Positions 57,179 through 64,000 of a stretch of DNA of 64,000 nucleotides are shown here, in pieces. Each line of letters starts with the position of its first letter. The stretch's first letter is position 1. Position numbers and translations under genes: made by a program. The notes under the pieces are model-generated. The model did not search any database and was not told the DNA's origin. It saw only the letters and a program-made list of their open reading frames with translations. The stretch lies in NCBI RefSeq assembly GCF_003337375.1, contig NZ_QPJD01000011.1:124001-188000 (forward strand). The letters are read 5' to 3'. The stretch is from Paenibacillus prosopidis. Lineage in GTDB: Bacteria; Bacillota; Bacilli; Paenibacillales; Paenibacillaceae.

Positions 57179-57261
57179 CCGTATGAAGCACCTCAGTTTT
57201 ATGTAAAAGTTAATGCGATCATACTCCATGCACGGAGTATGTTTCAAGCTTGAAAGTATGC

Positions 57262-57267
57262 TACAAT
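57262..57267 (+). promoter_or_regulatory. Extended -10 promoter of the dGTPase-like gene
   Basis: TACAAT preceded by TGC. No good -35 element was found; it is 85 bases before the start. Confidence 0.4.
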
Positions 57268-57351
57268 TTCAAGCAAAAGCAGCTTGCGCCTTTTTGGGCG
57301 GTTTAAAAATCTCATTGAACCGCGGAAGTGGCACTCACTGGAGGAACGACG

Positions 57352-58668
57352 ATGGACATACGAAAACAGCGGCTGGATGAGAAAACGCTCGGTACGTTTA
57401 GCGAAGAGCGTGACGAATATGAACGTGATTATGCACGGGTGATACAGTCACCCGCCTTCCGGCGCTTGCAGGGAAAATCGCAAGTGTTCGGAGCAGGCAC
57501 GGGCGATTACTATAGGACAAGGCTTACCCATTCGCTTGAGGTATCTCAAATTGCCCGCGAGGTTGCCCGCCGGCTTGGGAAGCAATATGATTTTCTGGCA
57601 CGCAAGGAGCATCCGGGACTTATTCTTGACCCTGCGGTTGTGGAGATCGCTTCAATTGCGCATGATCTTGGGCACCCGCCGTTCGGGCACAAAGGCGAAG
57701 AGGTGCTTAACCAGGTGTTAACCGAGGAGTATAGTATGCCTTATGAAGGGAATGCCCAAAACTTCCGGATATTAATGTTTCTGGAGAAGCGCGCCGGCAG
57801 CGGCAGCGGCTTGGATCTGACGGCAGCCGTGCTGCTCGCCGTTAACAAATATCCGTTCGGTCTTGACGAGCCTGGCAGGCTCAAGGGCGTGTACAGCTCT
57901 GAATGGGGAGACATCGAGCAAATAAGGCGCTTATGGAAAATGCCTGTCGGCTGCTCCACTTTAGAAGCGCAGCTGATGGACCTTTGCGATGATATCGCAT
58001 ATTCCACACATGATATCGAAGACGGCATTCGAGCCGGCAAAATTCAAATGAACCGGGCCTTTTTCGAGGATAGCCGGCTAATTCACCACCTGGTACAAGA
58101 AATTGTAGAGGATAAGGGCAACAGCGGAGTAGGCTGGGGCGAGGTGGACATTCCTGCAATGGTTAAGCAAGTGCTCATGTCTTATTTCGAGCAGTGGGAG
58201 GCGCTATACGCAAGCTACGATCGCGAGGCATCCCGCACAAGGCGCGAGATGAAAGCCCGGTGGGTGAGCATTTTTGCCGGGAAGGTCGGTATTATCGATG
58301 ATACTACAAGAAGCTGGAAAAAGGTCACATTCGTCAATAACGGGCAGCAGGATATCGAATTGCTACGGACAATGGAAATATTGAAAAAGCTTGCTTGGGT
58401 GACGCTGATCAAGGATTTCCGCGTGCAGCGGCTGCAGATGCGCAGCGAGATCATGATCCGGAGACTGTGGGACAGCTTCAAGGTGCCGGAGTACGGCCGG
58501 CTGATTATCCCGCCCGATTGGATTGAAAATTACGAGCAGCACAAAAATAAATGGAGCTGGCCGCGCTTCGTCGCGGACTATATCTCCGGCATGACCGATG
58601 CCTACGCCGAGAAGGTGTACGCTGAGCTCTACGCCAGCAAATCCGGCTCGATTTATGAGATGGACTAG
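57352..58668 (+). CDS. dgt: dGTPase-like HD-domain phosphohydrolase
   Basis: 438 residues. The HD metal site is built by RTRLTHSLEVSQIAREV and ASIAHDLGHPPFGHKGEEVL, with a later LMDLCDDIAYSTHDIEDGI. This is the dGTPase family (dGTP to deoxyguanosine and triphosphate). The start at 57352 has GGAGGAACGACG upstream; eight extra residues are unsupported. It is divergent from cls. Confidence 0.93.
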   Translation: MDIRKQRLDEKTLGTFSEERDEYERDYARVIQSPAFRRLQGKSQVFGAGTGDYYRTRLTHSLEVSQIAREVARRLGKQYDFLARKEHPGLILDPAVVEIASIAHDLGHPPFGHKGEEVLNQVLTEEYSMPYEGNAQNFRILMFLEKRAGSGSGLDLTAAVLLAVNKYPFGLDEPGRLKGVYSSEWGDIEQIRRLWKMPVGCSTLEAQLMDLCDDIAYSTHDIEDGIRAGKIQMNRAFFEDSRLIHHLVQEIVEDKGNSGVGWGEVDIPAMVKQVLMSYFEQWEALYASYDREASRTRREMKARWVSIFAGKVGIIDDTTRSWKKVTFVNNGQQDIELLRTMEILKKLAWVTLIKDFRVQRLQMRSEIMIRRLWDSFKVPEYGRLIIPPDWIENYEQHKNKWSWPRFVADYISGMTDAYAEKVYAELYASKSGSIYEMD

Positions 58669-58686
58669 AATACGGAAATACAAAAT

Positions 58687-58732
58687 AGCTCAACAGACAG
58701 TGAGTCGGACTCATTGCCTGTTGAGCTTTTTT
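58687..58732 (+). terminator. Terminator of the dGTPase-like gene
   Basis: GCTCAACAG...TGAGT/ACTCA...CTGTTGAGC followed by TTTTTTAT. 18 bases after the stop. Confidence 0.93.
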
Positions 58733-58771
58733 ATCTCCATCCGGACGGGCTTTATCGCCTGAGATAACAAC

Positions 58772-59743
58772 CTAATCCCGCGCCGCATTCGCGCTGACTG
58801 CGCTGGCGGACAGATCGGTAATGTAGTCGAAGAAGCGGACTGGATCTACGTCGTAGACAAGGCTGACTGGACGCCCATCCTCCGTCTCGATAGTACGCCC
58901 TTGGCTTTGGCCATCCCTTATAACGGTGCTATGTACCGTCCTTACTTCGACGAGCTCAGGGTTGCCGACGATAGCAGTTGTAAGCACATCCCACAAATAG
59001 TAAGTCGAATTCGTCTCCATATATACGAGAGGCGGGCATGCCGCATAACATTGACCGACGAAATCGAGTCCTTCATGTCTTCGCAGCGAAGCCCAACGAT
59101 TGCGAACCTCTACCGTAAGCGGCACTTTGTTCGTGCTCTCGAGCGCAACGAGCACAATCGGGATACGGCTTGCCCATACCCGGGCTACCGCGTCCGGATC
59201 CCAGAACGCATTCCATTCCGCGGTTCCGTCATGCTCAGGCTCTTCAACATTGCCGCGCTCGTTAAACGTTCCGCCCATCCAGACGAGCTTCCCGATCTTC
59301 GCTTCGACATCCGGCGCCTCGTCCAATGCTCTTGCAAGGTCGGTAAGCGGGCCGGTAAAGAGCAATGTCATCGGCTCCTCCGAGCGGCGAAGCTGTTCAA
59401 TCATATGCTGGTGAGCAGGCAATTCAGCGACCGCCGTCTGGATCGTTCCCGACTCATTAAGGATAGGCAGCGCATCTACGAAAAACGTATGCATCCGCCA
59501 CGCTGCAGGAAACGGATTGCGGCCGCGCGAGTTAGACCTTGCTACCTCAATCCCGCCTGTTTTTGCCGGATCCCCGAAACGATCGATTATTTTGCAGCTG
59601 GCCTTTACGCCAGGCTCTAAATAGCCGTCAGCGGGTATGACGGAAATACCCGTCAGCTCCACGTCTTTCATTTGAAGCAGCAAAAATAAAGATACCAGAT
59701 CATCTACGCCGGCATCGTGATTAAAATAAAGCTTGACTCCCAT
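58772..59743 (-). CDS. Nucleoside hydrolase (inosine/uridine-preferring type)
   Basis: 323 residues. The calcium-binding N-terminal motif reads NHDAGVDDLVSLFLLL (usually DTDxGxDD, so the first Asp is Asn here), followed by LLFTGPLTDLARAL and EHDGTAEWNAFWDPDA, with the late metal-binding region WDVLTTAIVG. It splits nucleosides into base and ribose. The first-residue change could alter metal binding. A perfect palindrome lies in the shared region with the divergent small gene. Confidence 0.85.
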   Translation of the reverse strand: MGVKLYFNHDAGVDDLVSLFLLLQMKDVELTGISVIPADGYLEPGVKASCKIIDRFGDPAKTGGIEVARSNSRGRNPFPAAWRMHTFFVDALPILNESGTIQTAVAELPAHQHMIEQLRRSEEPMTLLFTGPLTDLARALDEAPDVEAKIGKLVWMGGTFNERGNVEEPEHDGTAEWNAFWDPDAVARVWASRIPIVLVALESTNKVPLTVEVRNRWASLRRHEGLDFVGQCYAACPPLVYMETNSTYYLWDVLTTAIVGNPELVEVRTVHSTVIRDGQSQGRTIETEDGRPVSLVYDVDPVRFFDYITDLSASAVSANAARD

Positions 59744-59767
59744 GCCTAAACATCCTTTCCAAGTATA

Positions 59768-59783
59768 AAACGATATATCGTTT
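59768..59783. promoter_or_regulatory. 16-bp perfect palindrome between divergent genes
   Basis: AAACGATATATCGTTT, 25 bases before the nucleoside hydrolase start and 33 before the DUF1540 start. Likely an operator; the regulator is unknown. Confidence 0.5.
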
Positions 59784-59815
59784 GTCCATCCTATTGTGGA
59801 GGAGGTGAATTGTCA

Positions 59816-59971
59816 ATGGCCAAGGATGTATTGTGTGAAGTGAATTCGTGCAAATACTGGGCGGCAGGTAACCACTGCGCCGCTTCATCTATTTATGTTG
59901 TTAACAACCGCGGTAAAGATGCAAGCAACTCCGGAGAAACAGATTGCAAAACGTTTGAACCAAAGATCTAA
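59816..59971 (+). CDS. DUF1540 small cysteine-rich protein
   Basis: 51 residues. Cysteines at positions 7, 12, 21 and 44 (VLCEVNSCKYWAAGNHCAA, ETDCKTF) give the DUF1540 layout, probably a metal-binding knuckle; the family is common in spore-formers and unassigned in function. GGAGGAGGTG lies about 9 bases before the ATG. It is followed by a large secondary structure rather than a simple terminator. Confidence 0.88.
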   Translation: MAKDVLCEVNSCKYWAAGNHCAASSIYVVNNRGKDASNSGETDCKTFEPKI

Positions 59972-59991
59972 AACTTTATTTAACCGATAGA

Positions 59992-60098
59992 AGCAGCGCA
60001 GCCACTCTGAGAAGTTTGCCCCGCAAACTTCCTTCGCGATACCCAGATATCGCGGGCAATTCCTTTAGAATTGCGCAGATGTGGCTTGCGCCGCTGCT
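59992..60098. repeat. 107-nt cloverleaf-like structured element
   Basis: An outer stem (AGCAGC-GCA-GCCAC against GTGGC-TGC-GCTGCT, two small bulges, 59992-60005 with 60081-60098) encloses three perfect hairpins: GAAGTTTGC/GCAAACTTC (60011-60031, loop CCC), CGCGATA/TATCGCG (60035-60054) and GCAATTC/GAATTGC (60056-60074). It sits between convergent genes, without a T run, and is not a tRNA. It folds on either strand. Confidence 0.85.
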
Positions 60099-60103
60099 AT
60101 TGT

Positions 60104-60928
60104 TTATTTGGAAACAGGTACCGCATCATAATACTCTTCAAGCGTTTCGCCGCTTTCTTTAAGCTCAGCAGCCAGCTCCGTCCCGACATATCTCAAATGC
60201 CATGGCTCATATTGGTAGCCGGTAATCGCTTCTTTACCTTTCAGGTATCGAATGATAAAGCCAAATTCATGCGCATGCTCCTCCAGCCATAACGCTTCCT
60301 TCGTACCCGCAAAGCAATCCGCCGCCGCGCATTTACCGTCGCTGCCGGAGATGTCAATGGCTAAGCCGGTTTCATGCTCGCTTGTACCGGGAAAAGCGCT
60401 GTACGTTCTTGCTTTCACTAAGCCGTCTCTCTTTACATACCGTTCAAACAGCGATTTTTGGGTCGTATGGGAACGATATGCGGATACGCCGGCCAACGCG
60501 ATGCTATCGTTTTCTGCCGCTGTAAACATCTCCTCGATCGCCCCGGCCGCCTCTTTGCGCAGCATCCGCTTTTCAACTTTCTCATCAAATATAAATCGCA
60601 CATCCGGATATACTAAGTCAGAAGGATTATAATCTTCCGGAAGCTTATTTTGCTTGTTCACCATCACAGTAATGCTCTCCGGCTGTGCAATTACAGCCAA
60701 ACCATCCTCCGTCTGGCCAGCTTGTCCATCCCCGGCAGCCGGCGTCTCGACATTATCTGCGTTTTCTAATACATCCTGCACTTCCCCGCCGCTCTCTACG
60801 GTGCCTTCTTCCACAGCAGACTGCTTAGGAGGAATCGTCGTTGAATCGCCGGTCTTGATAAAGGAGTAAACAATCACCATAGACGCGCATACGATAATAA
60901 AAAACAAAAACCTTTTTCTTTTTTTCAT
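60104..60928 (-). CDS. D-alanyl-D-alanine carboxypeptidase, VanY family
   Basis: 274 residues. A signal-anchor (about 7-24, LFFIIVCASMVIVYSFI) is followed by a low-complexity linker of about 70 residues and the VanY domain: SAYRSHTTQKSLFERYV, the zinc site SEHETGLAIDIS, and EPWHLRYVG with the third ligand and catalytic Glu. It trims the terminal D-Ala from peptidoglycan precursors outside the membrane. No van regulatory genes are near, so a general wall-maintenance role is more likely than vancomycin resistance. Confidence 0.92.
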   Translation of the reverse strand: MKKRKRFLFFIIVCASMVIVYSFIKTGDSTTIPPKQSAVEEGTVESGGEVQDVLENADNVETPAAGDGQAGQTEDGLAVIAQPESITVMVNKQNKLPEDYNPSDLVYPDVRFIFDEKVEKRMLRKEAAGAIEEMFTAAENDSIALAGVSAYRSHTTQKSLFERYVKRDGLVKARTYSAFPGTSEHETGLAIDISGSDGKCAAADCFAGTKEALWLEEHAHEFGFIIRYLKGKEAITGYQYEPWHLRYVGTELAAELKESGETLEEYYDAVPVSK

Positions 60929-61092
60929 GAAGAGCCTCCAGCTGTTATTTTTACATATATTCCATGTATTTATTCGAGGGTTTGCGCCTTGCCTTCTTAC
61001 TTGCTAATTAATAGACTACTAAAACAAACACAATGTTTCAAACTTTATCATATTTCATTTGCTTGATTGGGCATGGAGGTGCCTTTTGCCTT

Positions 61093-61122
61093 TTGACATT
61101 GGTCCATAATTAGGAGCATAAT
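61093..61122 (+). promoter_or_regulatory. Promoter of ltaS
   Basis: TTGACA (61093-61098), 18 bases, CATAAT (61117-61122). Confidence 0.6.
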
Positions 61123-61156
61123 GGATATAAGTTTACAATACTTATATATAACTTCA

Positions 61157-61195
61157 AACGGGCTGCTAGCTCTATCCACGAGACGGCCTGTTTTT
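61157..61195 (+). other. Hairpin with T run in the ltaS leader
   Basis: AACGGGC pairs with GCCTGTT (one G-U) and is followed by TTT. It lies inside the 90-base leader, where it could attenuate transcription. The 22-base loop has no clear inner pairing. Confidence 0.4.
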
Positions 61196-61217
61196 GCTGT
61201 GAAAGGTAGGCGGTTAA

Positions 61218-63080
61218 ATGACATTTCTTACTCCAAAACGATTGTTAAGCACTCGTCCCATACTATTTTTCTCATTTATTATGCTTCTCAAAAGCTATCT
61301 CGCGTGGATGGTTATTTTTGAAGACGGGTTTTCCTGGACAACGATATTAAAAGAAATTCCCTTTGTTCTTATCGTGTACTGCTTAATAGAATGGTTCGCA
61401 TCAAAACGTAAGCTAATTTACTATTTAATCGCGAATCTAGTCATGACACTCATCTTATTTGCCGTCATTATGTATTATAAGTATTACGGCGTTATCGTAA
61501 CTTATCTTGCGCTCGAACAAGTGAATCAGGTTACCGCGGTAAAAAATAGCGTATTTTCACTCATGGACCCTTACTACTTGCTAATCTTCATTGACATCAT
61601 CATTATGGCTGTTCTCTTGTTCCGGCCGAAGAAAGCGCTCAATTGGAAGAGAGAAAGCTCGAAGAAAGAAAATAAACGGCTTGTTGTTGCTCTATTTAGC
61701 ATATCGATCGCTCTGTGCTTGTTTAACATTTTGCCAAACCGCGCCAGCATGAATGAGATTCTCAAAGCGGAGCAAATGGGTATCCTCAACTACGAGGCTT
61801 ATATGATTTTCTCGAATAAAGACGTTGAGCTGCTCGATCCAAACCATATCACGCAGGCCAAAATTGACACGGTCAAAAAGGTTCAGCAGCCTGCAACACC
61901 TGAGCTTTGGCAGAAGGCGGCCGGCAAAAACGTCATTATTATTCAAATGGAGTCGTTCCAAAACTTCCTTGTTAATTTGAAAATCGACGGACAAGAAGTT
62001 ACGCCGAACCTTAATAAGCTAGTAAACGAAAATTACTATTTCAAGCACTTCTACCAGCAGGTCGGTCAAGGAAATACGTCGGATGCCGAATTCGTGGTAA
62101 ATACTTCATTCTACATTCCGCCGCGCGGCGCAGCGACGATGGAATACGGGGACAAAGAACTTCCAAGCTTGCCGAAATTGCTCAAAGCGCAGGGATACGA
62201 TACGGCAACGTTCCATACGAACGTTGTGGAGTTTTGGAATCGCAGCGAGCTTTACAAATCGCTCGGTTTTGACCGTTATTATGATCAAAAGTTTTTTGGC
62301 CTTGAAGATACTGTCTTTTTCGGAGCCTCTGATGAACAGCTATATGCTAAAACGGCTGCGGAATTGGATCGTATGAGTCAAAACGGTAAGCCGTTTTACT
62401 CGCACATCATCTCGATGACTGCGCATCATCCGTTTACTATTCCTGCGGAAAAATACAAAATGACTTTGCCGGAGCGTTATGAAAACACCTTTGTTGGCGA
62501 TTATATACGCTCGCAAAACTATGCGGACTATGCCCTCGGCTTGTTCATTGAAGATTTGAAGGCACGCGGCATTTGGGACGACAGCTTGGTTCTGCTTTAC
62601 GGCGATCATCTCGGCCTTCCCATTTATTCGCTTGACCGCGATGACAAAGAGCTGATGGCTGAAATTTACGGCCGTGAATACGGCTATACCGATATGATCA
62701 ACATTCCGCTCGTGGTCGCATCAACCGGTATTACGGAGCATAAAGTTTTTGATCAGCTTGGCGGTCAGGTTGACGTCCTGCCCACGGTCGCGAACCTGCT
62801 TGGCATTTCCCTGGACGATCATATTAACTTTGGACAAGATTTGTTTAACCAAACTTATAACGTGCTGCCGCAGCGCTATTACTTGCCAACCGGCTCGTTC
62901 CTCAGCAGCAAGGAGCTGTTCATGTCGGGCAGCGGCTATGAAGACGGCAAGCATTACTCGTTAGCCGGTGACGGCGTCACCGAGCAGGAAGCAACCGAGG
63001 ATGAATATCAGCGCGCGCTCGAGCTGCTGAATCTATCGGATAGCTATGTAAGCCAATTACCAAGCTGGAAGAAGCAATAA
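61218..63080 (+). CDS. ltaS: Lipoteichoic acid synthase-type phosphoglycerol transferase
   Basis: 620 residues. Five membrane helices in the first 180 residues precede an extracellular sulfatase-fold domain. The catalytic Thr287 is in QGNTSDAEFV, a metal-binding Glu245 in IIQMESFQNF, and the Asp-His pair in LYGDHLGLP. This is the LtaS arrangement; it polymerises glycerol phosphate from phosphatidylglycerol onto a glycolipid anchor. Paralogues with stress or sporulation roles (YfnI, YqgS, YvgJ) cannot be told apart by sequence alone. A perfect terminator follows. Confidence 0.92.
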   Translation: MTFLTPKRLLSTRPILFFSFIMLLKSYLAWMVIFEDGFSWTTILKEIPFVLIVYCLIEWFASKRKLIYYLIANLVMTLILFAVIMYYKYYGVIVTYLALEQVNQVTAVKNSVFSLMDPYYLLIFIDIIIMAVLLFRPKKALNWKRESSKKENKRLVVALFSISIALCLFNILPNRASMNEILKAEQMGILNYEAYMIFSNKDVELLDPNHITQAKIDTVKKVQQPATPELWQKAAGKNVIIIQMESFQNFLVNLKIDGQEVTPNLNKLVNENYYFKHFYQQVGQGNTSDAEFVVNTSFYIPPRGAATMEYGDKELPSLPKLLKAQGYDTATFHTNVVEFWNRSELYKSLGFDRYYDQKFFGLEDTVFFGASDEQLYAKTAAELDRMSQNGKPFYSHIISMTAHHPFTIPAEKYKMTLPERYENTFVGDYIRSQNYADYALGLFIEDLKARGIWDDSLVLLYGDHLGLPIYSLDRDDKELMAEIYGREYGYTDMINIPLVVASTGITEHKVFDQLGGQVDVLPTVANLLGISLDDHINFGQDLFNQTYNVLPQRYYLPTGSFLSSKELFMSGSGYEDGKHYSLAGDGVTEQEATEDEYQRALELLNLSDSYVSQLPSWKKQ

Positions 63081-63083
63081 ATA

Positions 63084-63131
63084 AAATGGCTCACCCTAAA
63101 GCGGCAAAAGCGGCTTAAGGGTGAGCCATTT
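63084..63131. terminator. Bidirectional terminator between ltaS and bcp
   Basis: AAATGGCTCACCCT-AAGC against GCTT-AGGGTGAGCCATTT; TTCCTTTT on the plus side, ATTTTATTTATT on the minus side. Confidence 0.92.
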
Positions 63132-63135
63132 CCTT

Positions 63136-63609
63136 TTAAATACCTTTAACTGCCTCAAGCACTTCCTTCACATGACCCTCCACGCTGACCTCGCGCCATT
63201 CCTTAACGAGCGTACCTTGCTCATCAAGGAGAAAAGTGGAGCGTTCGATCCCCATAAACTCTTTGCCGTCTCTGCTCCGCAGCTTCCACACGCCAAACAG
63301 CTTGGAAACCGTAAGCTCGGTATCTGACAATAGCAAGAATGGCAGCTCATGCATATCTACAAATTGCTCATGCGAGGCTAAATCATCAGGGCTAATGCCG
63401 ATAACCTCCGCATTGTTCGCACCGAACTCTCCATTGAAGTCGCGGAAATCGCAGGATTCCGTCGTACAGCCCGGAGTCATATCCTTCGGATAAAAATAAA
63501 TGACGAGCTTTTTCCCTGCATAATCCGCTAGCTCGATTTCCTTGCCGTTTGATGCCTGCAGCTTAAAATTCGGCACCTTGTCCCCTACATGCACTTGGAT
63601 TTGTCCCAT
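63136..63609 (-). CDS. bcp: Thioredoxin-dependent peroxiredoxin Bcp
   Basis: 157 residues. TPGCTTESCDF holds the peroxidatic Cys48 and resolving Cys53, five residues apart as in the atypical 2-Cys Bcp group. The C-terminal half has GIERSTFLLDEQGTLVKEWR. It reduces peroxides with thioredoxin. It adds to the window's oxidative-stress set and shares a terminator with ltaS. Confidence 0.96.
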   Translation of the reverse strand: MGQIQVHVGDKVPNFKLQASNGKEIELADYAGKKLVIYFYPKDMTPGCTTESCDFRDFNGEFGANNAEVIGISPDDLASHEQFVDMHELPFLLLSDTELTVSKLFGVWKLRSRDGKEFMGIERSTFLLDEQGTLVKEWREVSVEGHVKEVLEAVKGI

Positions 63610-63635
63610 GATCAGTCTCCTCTATTTAATATTAT

Positions 63636-64000
63636 TTATTGCACTTCGTTGCGCTCGTAATACAAAGATGTCCCTGTCACAAATGCTGCCGCCTGATCTT
63701 TGGTGTCATATAAACCATACGCAAGCATGAGCTTCGTAACAGCCGCTTCTATCGACATATTTTCAATGACGATTGCTCCCGCTTCAATGAGGCGTAGAGA
63801 AGAGGAGTATCGCGCATCCGAACGGTCTCTAATCGGGCAAATATAGAAATCGATGCCAAGCGCAAGGCAGCGGGCTATAAATTTCGGGAGGGAATAAGGC
63901 CCCTCCTCTATCGCACACGCCGTGCCCGAATGGTGCAAATCATGCAGCACAGCTTTCGGCGGCTTCGCCGCAAAATCATAAAACGAATAATTTAACCCGG
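63636..64000 (-). CDS. Asparaginase-like protein, C-terminal part (5' end outside window)
   Basis: The frame is open from the window edge to a stop at 63636, about 121 residues. AVLHDLHHSGTACAI, SLPKFIARCLALGIDFYICP and GAIVIENMSIEAAVTKLMLAYGL match the C-terminal domain of L-asparaginase/glutaminase-like proteins, which helps form the dimer. The catalytic N-terminal domain with its threonines is not visible, so activity cannot be judged. It ends 27 bases before bcp and reads in the same direction. Confidence 0.72.
   Translation of the reverse strand, partial: GLNYSFYDFAAKPPKAVLHDLHHSGTACAIEEGPYSLPKFIARCLALGIDFYICPIRDRSDARYSSSLRLIEAGAIVIENMSIEAAVTKLMLAYGLYDTKDQAAAFVTGTSLYYERNEVQ

Noticed and set aside
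59992-60098. Cloverleaf element as a tRNA gene
   Set aside because: The arm lengths, missing T-loop and D-loop sequences and absent acceptor end rule it out.
60104-60928. Vancomycin resistance locus
   Set aside because: Only a VanY-type peptidase (and a distant VanZ-family gene) is present; vanHAX and vanRS are absent.

Overview
The window looks like chromosomal DNA of an endospore-forming, aerobic, low-to-mid-GC Firmicute, most likely Paenibacillus or a close relative. The reasons are the sporulation signalling gene spoIIR with a sigma-F-like promoter, the Bacillales gene order prfA-prmC ... spoIIR-sua5-mntP-ywlE-rpiB-ywlG-glyA ... upp-wecB-atp, an LtaS-type lipoteichoic acid synthase, an S-layer-homology protein, strong AGGAGG-type ribosome binding sites and frequent TTG/GTG starts. 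No rRNA, tRNA, CRISPR array, insertion sequence or prophage was recognised.

Layout. 1-1445: 5' part of a chemoreceptor gene that leaves the window. 1629-9124: complete F1Fo ATP synthase operon (atpZ-I-B-E-F-H-A-G-D-C, minus strand) with promoter and terminator; the atpA-atpG gap carries a large palindrome. 9258-11217: wecB and upp. 11250-12982: a repeat-bearing gap and a glycine-rich-tailed membrane protein. 13187-19066: an oppABCDF oligopeptide importer with an internal leaky terminator after oppA. 19277-25489: glyA, ywlG, rpiB, arginine phosphatase ywlE, Mn exporter mntP, threonylcarbamoyl-AMP synthase and spoIIR. 25575-27033: an ECF41-type sigma factor and its likely target, an AhpD-like carboxymuconolactone decarboxylase family protein. 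27297-30938: prmC, prfA, ychF. 31048-33732: a small protein gene and a large S-layer-homology protein. 33855-36647: a four-gene envelope glycosylation operon. 36842-40592: thioredoxin with an Rrf2 regulator, a small protein behind tandem palindromes, a kinase-like protein and a TetR-controlled pair of small multidrug exporters. 40645-48376: hisC, membrane proteins, a phosphoesterase/acetyltransferase operon headed by a previously unlisted 35-residue ORF, mobA, glnS and a neurotransmitter:sodium symporter. 48377-55213: oxidative stress genes (glutathione peroxidase, catalase, PerR and an atypical response regulator) with recognisable operators, a DUF2252 protein and a CcdC-like protein. 55345-64000: a putative short transcription unit, cardiolipin synthase, dGTPase-like hydrolase, nucleoside hydrolase, a DUF1540 small protein, VanY peptidase, ltaS, peroxiredoxin Bcp and the C-terminal part of an asparaginase-like protein.

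How the parts fit. The operons cover energy conversion, peptide uptake, one-carbon and nucleobase metabolism, translation termination and envelope building (wecB, ltaS, cls, vanY, glycosylation operon). A peroxide-response theme recurs: PerR boxes in front of both katA and perR, an OhrR-like operator in front of gpx, trxA behind a cysteine-rich Rrf2 regulator, and bcp.

The most unusual material is not protein-coding: a 150-bp near-perfect palindrome inside the atp operon, a 107-nt cloverleaf-like structure between DUF1540 and vanY, 39-bp tandem repeats with a palindromic core placed directly before a ribosome binding site (with a related single copy before another small gene), and degenerate repeats in three other gaps.
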